In this document: positions 50,123 to 60,872 of the stretch, in pieces
How positions within the stretch are numbered: the first letter of the stretch is position 1
How the letters are laid out: each line of letters starts with the position of its first letter
NCBI GenBank assembly: GCA_038148375.1
Contig: JAYQVH010000005.1
Coordinates: 62,001-126,000, forward strand
DNA: 64,000 bases
Direction of reading: 5' to 3'
From: CAWUEX02 sp038148375
GTDB lineage: Bacteria > Pseudomonadota > Alphaproteobacteria > Rhodospirillales > Rhodospirillaceae
Position numbers and translations under genes: made by a program
Notes under the pieces: generated by a model
What the model was told of the DNA's origin: nothing
Database searches by the model: none
The model's input: the letters and a program-made list of their open reading frames with translations, nothing else

Positions 50123-51952
50123 ATGGCTAATCCTCCGCAAGCGGGTACACGCCTGCCAACTTTGCAGGATCTATCGGCGCTCTACGCCCAGGGCCGCTAC
50201 GCCGATGTCGTCAAATACGGCACGCGCTACGTCAACGCGTATCCGGCCGAGGCGACGGGAAAGACATTGGTCGCCGCGGCCTGCGCCGCCATCGGCAAAT
50301 TCAAGGATGCCGAACGGTTGCTCCGGGAGGCCATCAAGCTGCAACCGGAGAAGGCGCGGCTGCACAACAATCTGGCCGTCGTGCTCGAACAGCGCGGCAA
50401 ATTGAAAGCGGCAATTTTGTCGTATCAAAAGGCGGCGCAGCTCGATCCGTCACTGGCCCAGATTCACAGCAACCTGGGCTTTGCCCAGGAGCGCGCCGGG
50501 CAGTTCACGCAAGCGATAGAGAGCTATCGCAGGGCCTGCGACACGGATCCGCACGATGGCAACGCCGCCGTGCGCTACTGGCATCTGCGCCAGTACTGCT
50601 GCGATTGGTCCGGCAACGATGACATGGTGCGTGAGATCGCCCGGCTGGCGGAGGCAAGTGAGCGCGGTGAGGTGAACCATGCCATGGCGCCGTTTCCGGT
50701 GCTGGCCATGGTCGACGATGCAGCCGTTCATCTTAAGATCGCTCAAGCCTTTTCCCGTGCGATTCCGGGGCAGGGCGGTGCCGGACCGGCACGAACCGGC
50801 AGCGATCCGGATCGGAAACTCAAGATCGCTTACCTGTCGTCGGATTTTCATCAGCATGCCACGCTGATGCTGATGGCGGAGTTATTCGAACTGCACGACC
50901 GGTCGAATTTCGAAATCCATGCCGTATCGCTTGGCCCCGATGACAGGACGTCGCCCCTGCGCAAACGCCTCATCGATGCGGTGCCGGAATTTTATGACGT
51001 TCGGTCGCATTCGGACGCCCAGATCGCCCACCTGCTGCGTGCCAGGCAAATCGATATCGCCATTGATCTAAAGGGGCACACCACCGACTCCCGGCCGGGC
51101 ATTCTGGCGTCGCGCCCGGCGCCGGTGCAGGCCCATTACCTCGGGTATCCCGGTTCGATGGGCGCACCGTTCATCGACTACGTGATCGCCGATCCGTGGG
51201 TCATTCCCGAAGACCAGGCGCAGTATTACACCGAAGCCATCGCGTACCTGCCCGATTGCTATCAGGTCAATGACAGCAAACGCGTCATCGCCGAGGCCGT
51301 GCCGTCGCGCGCCGCGTGTGGATTGCCCGAAGATGCATTCGTCTTCGCCTGTTTCAACCGGTCCTACAAAATCACGCCTGACATTTTTGCGTCTTGGATG
51401 CGAATTGTGATGGCGGTGCCGGGCAGCGTGTTGTGGCTGTTTGAAACCAATTCAAATGCGAAAGCCGCATTACTGGCCCGAGCGCAAGAGGCGGGCGTCG
51501 ACACGGCGCGTCTCGCCTTTGCGCCGTCAATGGCGCCGGACAAGCATTTGGCGCGCATTTCCAGAGCCGATTTGTTTCTCGACACCTTTCCCTATGGCGC
51601 GCACACCACAGCGAGCGATGCCCTGTGGGCAGGCCTGCCGGTGGTCACTCGAGCAGGCCAGACGTTCGCCGCCCGCGTCGGAGCGAGTCTGCTCGCGGCG
51701 ATGAACATGGAGCACCTGATTACAGAGTCCGCAGAGGCCTATGAGGCCCTCGCAATAGAGATCGCCACAACTCCCGGCCGTTCCGCTCAACTGAAACAGG
51801 ACGTGATGGCCAATCGGACGACCGCGGCCCTGTTCGATACACAGAGATTCTGCCGCAATCTGGAAGAGGCTTTGCGCCGGATGTGGCGAACCCATTGCGC
51901 TGGAGGAAAACCAGAAACCTTTCGCCTCGAAGGGACAAAACCCGTATCCTAG
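50123..51952 (+). CDS. TPR-containing O-GlcNAc transferase-like glycosyltransferase (GT41)
   Basis: A 609-residue protein. N-terminal TPR repeats (~residues 1-160; e.g. LHNNLAVVLEQRGKLKAAI and IHSNLGFAQERAGQFTQAI) are followed by the SPINDLY/OGT catalytic region: AYLSSDFHQHATLMLMAEL, IDLKGHTTDSRPGILASRPA, VQAHYLGYPGSMG and FACFNRSYKITPDIF. Bacterial members glycosylate proteins such as flagellins or adhesins, but targets vary. It lies between recO and parC, where alphaproteobacteria often have unrelated genes, so it may be an insertion in the locus. Confidence 0.9.
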   Translation: MANPPQAGTRLPTLQDLSALYAQGRYADVVKYGTRYVNAYPAEATGKTLVAAACAAIGKFKDAERLLREAIKLQPEKARLHNNLAVVLEQRGKLKAAILSYQKAAQLDPSLAQIHSNLGFAQERAGQFTQAIESYRRACDTDPHDGNAAVRYWHLRQYCCDWSGNDDMVREIARLAEASERGEVNHAMAPFPVLAMVDDAAVHLKIAQAFSRAIPGQGGAGPARTGSDPDRKLKIAYLSSDFHQHATLMLMAELFELHDRSNFEIHAVSLGPDDRTSPLRKRLIDAVPEFYDVRSHSDAQIAHLLRARQIDIAIDLKGHTTDSRPGILASRPAPVQAHYLGYPGSMGAPFIDYVIADPWVIPEDQAQYYTEAIAYLPDCYQVNDSKRVIAEAVPSRAACGLPEDAFVFACFNRSYKITPDIFASWMRIVMAVPGSVLWLFETNSNAKAALLARAQEAGVDTARLAFAPSMAPDKHLARISRADLFLDTFPYGAHTTASDALWAGLPVVTRAGQTFAARVGASLLAAMNMEHLITESAEAYEALAIEIATTPGRSAQLKQDVMANRTTAALFDTQRFCRNLEEALRRMWRTHCAGGKPETFRLEGTKPVS

Positions 51953-51958
51953 TCGCAA

Positions 51959-51998
51959 ATGTGCCCCGCTCCCGGGCAAGGGTAAAAGCGGGGCACAT
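51959..51998 (+). repeat. Perfect hairpin after the GT41 gene
   Basis: ATGTGCCCCGCT and AGCGGGGCACAT form a perfect 12-base-pair stem around a 16-base loop, 6 bases after the stop. No T-run follows, so it may protect the 3' end of the mRNA or be a Rho-assisted terminator. Confidence 0.55.
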
Positions 51999-52234
51999 CC
52001 TCATGCTGCCGCGATGCTTGGAAAGCGCACGCAGCACGATCAAGGTGGCCGGGCGTAAGCCCGCCGCCTTGACTCATCAACGAACCCAGCAAGGTTGTGG
52101 TTGCGTGCCGCTATTACCCGTGCTTCGTGTGGCAGGAATGGCCCGGAATCTCTATATTTCGTGTTTACTTGAGCGTCCAACCTCTGCATCTTGTGGCGTC
52201 CTGATCGCAGTCCCGCCCGCACGACCTGAAACCC

Positions 52235-54523
52235 ATGGCCCGCACCCGCACCCCTAAGAAAGCTCCCACCTCGGAACGCATTGTCGATATGCCGCTCGGC
52301 GACGCCCTGTCGCAGCGCTATCTCGCCTATGCGATGTCGACGATTGTCTCGCGCTCGCTGCCGGACGTCCGCGACGGCCTCAAGCCGGTGCACCGCCGGC
52401 TGCTGTTCGCCATGCGCGAGCTCAAGCTCAATCCGGACCAGGGCTTCAAGAAATGCGCCCGCGTGGTCGGCGATGTCATCGGTAAGTATCATCCCCACGG
52501 CGATGTCGCGGTGTACGATGCCATGGTGCGTCTGGCGCAGGATTTTGCCGTCCGCTATCCGATGGTCGAGGGACAGGGCAACTTCGGCAACATCGATGGC
52601 GATAACGCCGCGGCCATGCGTTACACGGAAGCGCGGTTGACGCCCTATGCCATCGCGCTGATGGAGGGGCTCGACGAAGACGCGGTCGATTATCGCGCAA
52701 CCTATGACGGCGAGGAGCGTGAACCGGTGGTCATGCCCGCGGCCGTACCCAACCTGCTTGCCAACGGCGCGGCGGGGATCGCGGTCGGCATGGCGACGAA
52801 CATTCCCCCGCACAATGTCGGCGAGCTGTGCGATGCACTGATCCATATGGCAGGCGTGCGCGAGAAAGATCCCAAGAAAGCCGAACAGACGGGCGGGCGG
52901 CCTGAAATTCTCGACTCAACGCTGCTGAAATACGTGCCCGGTCCGGACTTTCCGACCGGAGGTGTCCTGGCCGAGGATGCCGCCACCGTGGCCGAAGCTT
53001 ATAAAACCGGACGCGGGAGTTTCCGCGTGCGCGCCCGCTATGAAGTCGAGAATTTGGGCCGCGGCCAATTCAACATCATTATTACCGAGATGCCCTATCA
53101 GGTGCAGAAGGCGAAGGTGATTGAGCGCATCGCGGAGCTCATGGAGCAGCGCAAGCTGCCGTTCCTGGCCGACGTGCGCGATGAGTCCGCCGAGGACGTG
53201 CGTATCGTCCTCGAGCCGAAAAGCCGTTCGGTCGAGCCGGACATGCTGATGGAGCAGATTTTCCGGCAAACCGACCTGGAAGTGCGCTTCGGCCTCAACA
53301 TGAATGTGCTCTGCGCGGACGGCGTGCCCCGGGTGCAAAGTTTGCGCGAAGTGCTGCAGGCCTATCTCGATCACCGGCGCGTGGTGTTGGAGCGCCGCTC
53401 AAAGCACCGCCTGGACAAGATCAAACACCGCCTGGAAGTCCTCGAAGGCTACCTGATCGCCTATCTAAACCTCGATGAGGTGATCAAGATCATCCGCGAA
53501 AAGGATGAGCCCAAGCCCGTGCTGATGAAGCGATTCAAGCTCACCGACGTTCAGGCCGAAGCGATCCTGAACATGCGCCTGCGGTCCTTGCGCAAGCTTG
53601 AGGAAATGGAAATCAAGCGCGAACACGATGTCCTCTCCAAAGAAATGAAAACGCTGAACGCCTTGCTGCGCGACAAGAAAAAGCAGTGGGCAACGATCGG
53701 AGATCAGCTCAAGGAAGCCAAGAAAGCGTTCGGGCAGGGCACCCCGCTGGGCAAACGCCGCACGGAACTCGGCGAGGCGCCAACCGCCGTTGTCGTTCCC
53801 ATCGAAGCGCTGGTCGAGAAGGAGCCGATCACCGTCGTGCTGTCCAGCAAGGGCTGGATCCGTGCCCTCAAAGGCCACCGCGATGACATCTCCGACCTCA
53901 AATTCAAGGAAGGCGACAACTGGGACTTCGCGTTGCAGACAACCACCGTCGATAAGATTCTGTTCTTCGGCTCGGATGGGCGCTTCTACGCGATCCCGGG
54001 CGACCGCTTGCCACAGGGCAGGGGATTTGGCGAACCGCTGCGCCTCATGATCGACTTGCCCAACGACGCCCACGTCGTCGAGATGAAAATCTGGGAGAAG
54101 GACGGCCGGCTTCTGGTCGCATCCAGCACCGGGCGCGGCTTCATCGTTCCGGAAGAGCAGGTCTTTGCGCAGACCAAGAACGGAAAACAGGTGCTCAATC
54201 TCGCCAAGGGCGAAACGGCTCGCGCCTGTTATCCGATGGAAGCTGACGACGATCACGCCGCCGTTGTCGGCCAGAACCGCAAGCTGATCATTTTCCCGCT
54301 TGAGGAAATTCCCGAGATGAACCGGGGCCGCGGGGTGATTCTGCAAAAATACAAGGACGGTGGCCTGTCGGACGTCAAATCGTTCGTTCTCGCCGAAGGT
54401 CTGACCTGGCAGACCGGTGACCGGCAACGCACCGAGGAAGACTTGCGTGCTTGGATGGGCAAGCGCGCCCAGGCCGGCCGCATTGCCCCGCGCGGCTTCT
54501 CCACCACCAACACGTTCAGATGA
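52235..54523 (+). CDS. parC: DNA topoisomerase IV subunit A
   Basis: A 762-residue type IIA topoisomerase subunit that decatenates daughter chromosomes. The N-terminal motif ALSQRYLAYAMSTIVSRSLP, the breakage-reunion region GKYHPHGDVAVYDAM and the catalytic Tyr in AAAMRYTEARL are present. A beta-pinwheel C-terminal domain (~500-740) shows the repeats ITVVLSSKGWIRALKGH and TVDKILFFGSDGRFYAIPG. Length and C-terminal motifs favour ParC over GyrA. The codons in the window begin at an ATG without a strong ribosome-binding site. Confidence 0.95.
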   Translation: MARTRTPKKAPTSERIVDMPLGDALSQRYLAYAMSTIVSRSLPDVRDGLKPVHRRLLFAMRELKLNPDQGFKKCARVVGDVIGKYHPHGDVAVYDAMVRLAQDFAVRYPMVEGQGNFGNIDGDNAAAMRYTEARLTPYAIALMEGLDEDAVDYRATYDGEEREPVVMPAAVPNLLANGAAGIAVGMATNIPPHNVGELCDALIHMAGVREKDPKKAEQTGGRPEILDSTLLKYVPGPDFPTGGVLAEDAATVAEAYKTGRGSFRVRARYEVENLGRGQFNIIITEMPYQVQKAKVIERIAELMEQRKLPFLADVRDESAEDVRIVLEPKSRSVEPDMLMEQIFRQTDLEVRFGLNMNVLCADGVPRVQSLREVLQAYLDHRRVVLERRSKHRLDKIKHRLEVLEGYLIAYLNLDEVIKIIREKDEPKPVLMKRFKLTDVQAEAILNMRLRSLRKLEEMEIKREHDVLSKEMKTLNALLRDKKKQWATIGDQLKEAKKAFGQGTPLGKRRTELGEAPTAVVVPIEALVEKEPITVVLSSKGWIRALKGHRDDISDLKFKEGDNWDFALQTTTVDKILFFGSDGRFYAIPGDRLPQGRGFGEPLRLMIDLPNDAHVVEMKIWEKDGRLLVASSTGRGFIVPEEQVFAQTKNGKQVLNLAKGETARACYPMEADDDHAAVVGQNRKLIIFPLEEIPEMNRGRGVILQKYKDGGLSDVKSFVLAEGLTWQTGDRQRTEEDLRAWMGKRAQAGRIAPRGFSTTNTFR

Positions 54524-54898
54524 GGGCGATTTTCCGCTGAATCGCGCCATGGCCATAGGACCGGCCAAGGGTGTATACTTTGCCCCTTAGTTCCAATCGC
54601 CGGCCGCCGCCCAGTAGAGCGTAGCCAGATATGTTTGGACGTCGGGACCGGCCCTAGCGAGCGGGAGGAACCGACATGCCGACTGACACCCTTACGCAAT
54701 CACCCCAATCTGTCCCATTGGTGCTGACGGGGGACAATCCAAGGCTCTGAAATCAAACGCGTTTTCGGGCAAAAGATCACTTACCCGCCGCGTGCATGGG
54801 CTCGTTCCTCGCGTTTTCTGAGACACTAAAAAGCTTGGCAGACGCGCCGGTCAGAGCGCGGACCGGTGAACCGGTCAAACCGTAGTCCGGTGAACCGG
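54524..54898. other. 375-base intergenic region after parC
   Basis: This stretch holds a possible 24-residue ORF with a strong ribosome-binding site (54676-54750), a TATACT hexamer at 54574, and at its end most of the direct repeat at 54863-54908. No RNA gene was recognised. Confidence 0.45.
54676..54750 (+). CDS. Possible 24-residue ORF with strong Shine-Dalgarno
   Basis: ATG at 54676 is preceded by GGGAGGA with a 6-base gap. The predicted peptide (MPTDTLTQSPQSVPLVLTGD and four more residues) is not hydrophobic and has no recognised family. It could be a leader peptide or a chance ORF. Confidence 0.2.
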   Translation: MPTDTLTQSPQSVPLVLTGDNPRL

Positions 54899-54908
54899 TC
54901 AAACCGTA
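54863..54908. repeat. Two direct repeats of 22 bases, period 24
   Basis: Copies at 54863-54884 and 54887-54908 are identical, each starting CCGGTGAACCGG. Each copy itself contains ACCGGT-type palindromic bits. The second copy covers the stop codon and last codons of the arginyl-transferase gene, so the first copy looks like a duplication of the gene's end. Confidence 0.75.
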
Positions 54909-55639
54909 TTCGGGTACGCGTCCTCAATCGGACCCCAGCCTTGCGGACCGAGGGCTTCGAGCGGACGGAAGCGGACCTTGTAAGCCATCTTCGGGCTCTC
55001 TTCGATCCAGTAGCCAAGATAGACATACGGCAGATTCTGCGCGCGGGCATACTCGATCAGCCAGAGGATGACGAAGTTGCCGAGACCATCTCCGGTGTAG
55101 TCGGACGAGAAGAAGCTGTAGACCGCGGACAGGCCATCGTCGGTCTGATCCGTCAGGCAGACGGCGACAAGATCGCTCGAAGGATTGCGGAACTCGATCA
55201 GGTAGGTGTCGATCGGGCTGTCCTCGACCATGGCGCTGTACTCGTAAAAGCCCATGTTGGCCATGTCGCTCGCCGAGTGGCGGGAGCGCTGATACTCGTT
55301 GAACAGCTCGAACTGTTCCGCCGTCGCGCGGGCGGGTACGACATGCGCCGTGATATCCCTGTTGCGTTTCCAGGTCCGCGTCAGCGAACGCTTCATCTCG
55401 AACTGCTCGACGTTGACCCGCACCGGCACGCAGGCTTTGCAGCCGGGACAGGCCGGCGCATACGCGATCGAATGACTGCGGCGGAATCCGCCTTTGGCCA
55501 GCACTTCATGCAGGCTTTCCGACTGCGGGCCGGTCAGCTCGGTGACGATTTTCCGTTCGAGGCGGTCAGATAGATACGGGCAGGGCAGGGGCGCCGTGGT
55601 GAAGAAAAACTGCGGACGTTTAAGGGCGGTTTGTTCCAT
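54899..55639 (-). CDS. bpt: Aspartate/glutamate leucyl- or arginyl-tRNA-protein transferase (Bpt/Ate family)
   Basis: A 246-residue aminoacyl-tRNA-protein transferase that adds a destabilising residue to protein N-termini for ClpAPS degradation. Family cysteines are in YAPACPGCKACVPVRV. Other motifs are RTWKRNRDI, SDMANMGFYEYSAMVE and VYLGYWIEESPKMAYKVRF. Bacterial members of this group are mostly Bpt (leucyl transfer to Asp/Glu), but the sequence alone does not exclude arginyl transfer. The stop codon lies in the 22-base direct repeat. Confidence 0.92.
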   Translation of the reverse strand: MEQTALKRPQFFFTTAPLPCPYLSDRLERKIVTELTGPQSESLHEVLAKGGFRRSHSIAYAPACPGCKACVPVRVNVEQFEMKRSLTRTWKRNRDITAHVVPARATAEQFELFNEYQRSRHSASDMANMGFYEYSAMVEDSPIDTYLIEFRNPSSDLVAVCLTDQTDDGLSAVYSFFSSDYTGDGLGNFVILWLIEYARAQNLPYVYLGYWIEESPKMAYKVRFRPLEALGPQGWGPIEDAYPNTV

Positions 55640-55747
55640 AGACGCCTAGAAGCCGGAGCAACGATCTCCACAATGCATAGCTGCTCAGGAGTTAGCAAGG
55701 GGTGAAGACGCCGTAACCCGCAGAAAATATGGGGTCAGGCCCCTGTG

Positions 55748-58645
55748 CTAGCGCGGGGTCGGCGCTTCCAGGAAGTCGGGAAGGCGGTTGATCGCGTCCG
55801 CCGTGCTTTCGTCGCTGCGCAGCAGGACGATGCTGATGCCGCGGTTCTGCGGCGCGCGCGGGTCATCTTCAAGCAGCGGCTCGTTCGACGCCTGACCGGT
55901 GACCTTCGCCACCCTGGCTTCCGTGACGCCGAAGTCTTGCAGCGTCCGCCGGGTTGCCAGCGCCCTGTCGGCGCTCAATTCCCAGTTCGTGTAGCCCGCT
56001 CGCGTCGTTGAACGGCGTCGCATCGGTGTGACCGGAAATGCTGATCTCGTTCGGCAGCCGCGACACAACGCGGGCGACAAGTCCGATGATCCTGCGTGTG
56101 TAACCGTACATCGCAGCGCTACCCGACGGGAAAAGGGGCAAGCCGTCCTGATCGACGATCTGAATCCGCAGCCCTTCGGGAGTGTTGTCGATCATCAGGC
56201 TGTCTGAGAGCTGATCGAGCTCCGGAATACCTTGGATCAGTTGTTCAAGTTCATCAGCGGCCTGCTCGAACTGGGCCTGTTCCCGCGCGCGCAAGGCTTC
56301 GTCGATGTCTTCCTCAGTCGGATCGCGCGACGGTCCCTCGTTGGGATCGGTGAGATCCTCGCCGCCCTGACCGATTGTCGGCGGAGGAAGAGCGACCACC
56401 GATACCGCTCCGGTTTGGGATTGCATCGCGCCTTCGCCGATGGCTTGGCCACCAAGCATGCCGCCGGCGCCGTGACTATGCCGGAAGGGTGCGCGGCCGC
56501 GCGCGGAGCGGAACCCGCCCCGGTTGACCGTATGGTCCGCGCCGTCGGTTTCGATTTCTAGAGTGGTCAGGCCTGACAGTATCGGAACAAACCCGAAAAC
56601 AGGATGCGAAAACCGAGCGCGGTGAAAATCTCCCCAGCGCCACTCGGAGAGATCTTTGGCTGCTGTTTCGTCCCGCTGTGAGAGCCATCCCAGGCTTCGC
56701 TCAAAAGCGGTGCTCACGACATCGGAGCAGGCGTCCAGAGTGCCGCCGCACCAGGACGGGTCGTCAGTGAGCGCCGTGCGGATCAGGATGGGATGATCAC
56801 CGAAGAAAGAAGTGAAGGCTGTCCCGAGATCGTCGGCGAGAAGCTCCTCTTTGACGAAATCCATCCAGGTCAGGAACAGGAGCGGTTCCGGTCGGGCGCG
56901 GTCCATGGTGCCGTCCCAGGCGGCGACTAGTGCCAGAGCGCGCTTCGCCGTGTCAATGCGCGGCTCAACAACGTTTATCAGGAAGGGCAGGAGATCGCGC
57001 GCCATCTCCGAGCGGCTGTCGATCTGGATGCCGAGCATGTCCTGCCAGGTTGCCGCTCCGGGCGCGATTTCCTGAAGCAAATCCAGAATCCGCTGGGCGC
57101 GATACCCTTCGGGGAAGGTTGCCGCGATGAGGTGAGGATAGTCCGGCGGGACCGGCCGGTTGTTGGCATTGACCAGACGCCCGCCCTCAGGATTGAGGCT
57201 GTGAGGCAGATCGTCATATGACACCCAGCCCTGCCAGTCGTAGTCGCCCGACCAGCCGGGTACGGGCACGGTTCCGTCACCGGCTTTGCGGATCGGCACC
57301 AGTGCCGGCGACGAAAACCCGATGCCGCCGGACGTGTCGGCATACATAAAGTTCTGTTGCGGACCTTCGAACCCCGCCAGTGCGGCTTTGATCTCCGCGA
57401 CCGTACGGCTTTGGCCGATCGCATAGACCGCATTGGCGGTGCCGTCGTCGTCGCGCAGCATGGTCGCGGACAACGCGAGCACAATGTCCGGGCTGGTGGC
57501 GGATGAAAACGCGTCGAGGTCGCTGACCACCGGGCCGTGCCGGGTCGTCCGGACCGTCAGCGCTTCCGGCTCGCCGAAGCGGATGTCCAAAACCTCCTCG
57601 CGGATGGCGAAGGCTTGCGGACCATCGGGAGTGTCGTAGCGCCCGTCCGCGGTCACCCGTTCGATGAACAGGTCCTGCAGATCCGCATGGGTTGTCGTCA
57701 TTCCCCACGCCGCATGGCCGTTGTGCCCGATGATCGTGAAGGGCACGCCGGGTGCTGTCGCGCCGGCGAGCTGGCCTCCCGGCCATTCCAGTCTGGCCAG
57801 ATACCAGAGGACCGGAGCCTGAAATCCGAGGTGCGGATCGCTGGCCAGCAGCGGTTGACCTGACGCGGTGTGCTGGCCGTCGATGACCCAGACGTTCGAG
57901 GCCAGCGTCGGCGGCGCATGCGCATCGATCTGTGCAAGCAAGGTTTGCGCCAGGCCCAGCGGCACTTCAGATGGACCGGCGGCCAGCGTTGTCGGAGAGC
58001 TCGGGTCAAGGTCCGGCCATAACGCGGTGACACGCTCCGCCGGCAGATCTTTCAGCAAGCGGCTGCGCAGCAGCTCGTCCCGCCAGTTACCGGCGAGGGA
58101 CAGGCTCATCAACTTTTTTGCCACACCATGGTGTCGGCAGGACGCCAGGGGTCAGGCGTATAGGCGAGAAGTTGAAATTCCGGCGGCAAGGGCCGTGATC
58201 GCGTGTCCAGGAACGCGTTGATGCCGGCGCTGTAACTGTCAATGGCCGCGCGGGCATTCGGTTCGAGCATATTCACATTCGCTTCGGCATGACGGTAAAG
58301 GCCGAGCGTGCGCATGAAGCGGTCGGAACCAAGCGCCGATGCGCCGAGCACCTCCGCCAGGCGTCCGGCGCCGAGACGGCGCATGAGCTCCATCTGGAAC
58401 AACCGGTACTGGGCGTGAACGTAGCCAAGGGCAAAGAAGGCGTCGGACTCGCTGGCGGCGCGGATATCGGGCACCCCGCGGGCATCGCGCCGGATTTCGA
58501 TATCTGCGGACGGCCCCGGCAGTACCGCGGCGCCGGAGGTTTGCGGCAGGGACGTCCAAATCAGTAAGGCGGCAGCCATGGCAATAAGCGCGACCACCGC
58601 GGCAAACCCAAAGCCGATACGTCTAAGCCAGATCATGGAATCCAT
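55748..58645 (-). pseudogene. Chimeric pseudogene: penicillin acylase joined to the C-terminal half of MotB
   Basis: In reading order: a membrane-anchored start (RIGFGFAAVVALIAMAAALL), then penicillin-acylase chain A (YVHAQYRLFQMELMRRLGAG). A frameshift occurs at six A's (~58114-58119): one frame gives DTMVWQKS then stop, while KLMSLSLAGNWRDELL continues in the -1 frame. Chain B keeps ASNVWVIDG, holding the family's N-terminal nucleophile Ser. The acylase part stops at RHSHGAG, where MotB-like sequence continues in frame (GAGGMLGGQAIGEGAM, then the OmpA peptidoglycan-binding domain with ISISGHTDATPF). A second frameshift near 55999-56006 separates this from GYTNWELSADRALATRR, the rest of the OmpA domain. 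The MotB membrane helix is missing. Neither activity is likely to survive. Confidence 0.85.
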
Positions 58646-58739
58646 TGCGCGGTTGTACGGGACGCGTATCTTTTACCTGATTTCTCGGCCGCCGGCTTAT
58701 GACGGTCGCGTGAAGGCGTAAGCGAGAGTGTACTTTAAG

Positions 58740-58958
58740 ATGGCGCGAAACCCGCAGGACGAGGTGGATCTGCGCGAGGTGCTGTTCGAGATGCATCGGG
58801 TCGGCAACTCCGTCAGAGTTGCCGCCATCGATCCGATCACGAATACGGAAGTGATCGTTATCGGCGCGCCGTACATGAGCATGTATTCCCTGAAGATCAA
58901 TGCGATGCGTAAACTGAAGTACGTCATCGCCAAGAAAAGGGCAGAAAACCGTTGCTGA
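58740..58958 (+). CDS. Small conserved alphaproteobacterial protein
   Basis: A 72-residue soluble-looking protein: DLREVLFEMHRVGNSVRVAA, ITNTEVIVIGAP and a Lys/Arg-rich end. It resembles small uncharacterised proteins found near rpiB and glyA in alphaproteobacteria (DUF6898-type, from memory, not checked). The ATG at 58740 is chosen over a GTG 12 bases upstream. It is divergent from the chimeric pseudogene and precedes rpiB by 122 bases. Confidence 0.7.
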   Translation: MARNPQDEVDLREVLFEMHRVGNSVRVAAIDPITNTEVIVIGAPYMSMYSLKINAMRKLKYVIAKKRAENRC

Positions 58959-59080
58959 TTGCCGGCCATAACGTTACCGCCAAAGGGCTTGTGGTCCATT
59001 GGCAAGGCGACTCCAGATGTGGTACGCAACACCATATATTGGGACGCAAGGAGCCTGCGGCAGACGCAGGCGATTCCGAC

Positions 59081-59542
59081 ATGACGAATGACCTTCTCGT
59101 ACAGCCGGGAGACACTGTGGCGATCGCCAGCGATCATGCCGGCTACGAGTTGAAAACCGTGCTCAAACAAGAGCTTGAGGGCCTAGGATATGTGGTTGCC
59201 GATCTCGGCACCAACTCCGATACCTCCGTCGACTACCCTGATTTTGGACGCGGGCTCGCAGAAGTGGTCGCCGGGGGAAAGGCCAAGGCCGGCGTGCTCG
59301 TGTGCGGGACAGGGATCGGCATCTCGATTGCTGCCAATCGCATCCCGACGGTCCGCGCAGCTCTGGTGCACAACGAATTGACCGCCGAAATGGGGCGGGC
59401 TCACAACAATGCCAATGTGATGGCGGTCGGCGCCAGAGTCACCGATGAAGCGACTGCCAGGGCCTGCCTCAAGACGTTTTTCGCAACGCCGTTCGAAGGT
59501 GGGCGCCATACCCGCCGCGTCGAAAAGCTCGGCGCTGCGTAA
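59081..59542 (+). CDS. rpiB: Ribose 5-phosphate isomerase B
   Basis: A 153-residue isomerase of the RpiB/LacA family interconverting ribose 5-phosphate and ribulose 5-phosphate. Motifs are IASDHAGYELKTVLKQEL, DFGRGLAEVVAGG, VCGTGIGISIAANR and RAHNNANVMAVGAR. The active-site Cys is in VCGTG. The start at 59081 is the first ATG consistent with the family; a longer frame overlaps the previous gene. It lies 25 bases before glyA. Confidence 0.94.
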   Translation: MTNDLLVQPGDTVAIASDHAGYELKTVLKQELEGLGYVVADLGTNSDTSVDYPDFGRGLAEVVAGGKAKAGVLVCGTGIGISIAANRIPTVRAALVHNELTAEMGRAHNNANVMAVGARVTDEATARACLKTFFATPFEGGRHTRRVEKLGAA

Positions 59543-59567
59543 GCCACACGAAAAGGATCGATCAGAC

Positions 59568-60851
<1,284 letters not shown>

Positions 60852-60872
60852 CGGGCTCAGGGGAGGGGAACC

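Noticed and set aside
53465..54568. 367-residue minus-strand ORF across parC
   Set aside because: Antisense shadow of the well-supported parC gene.
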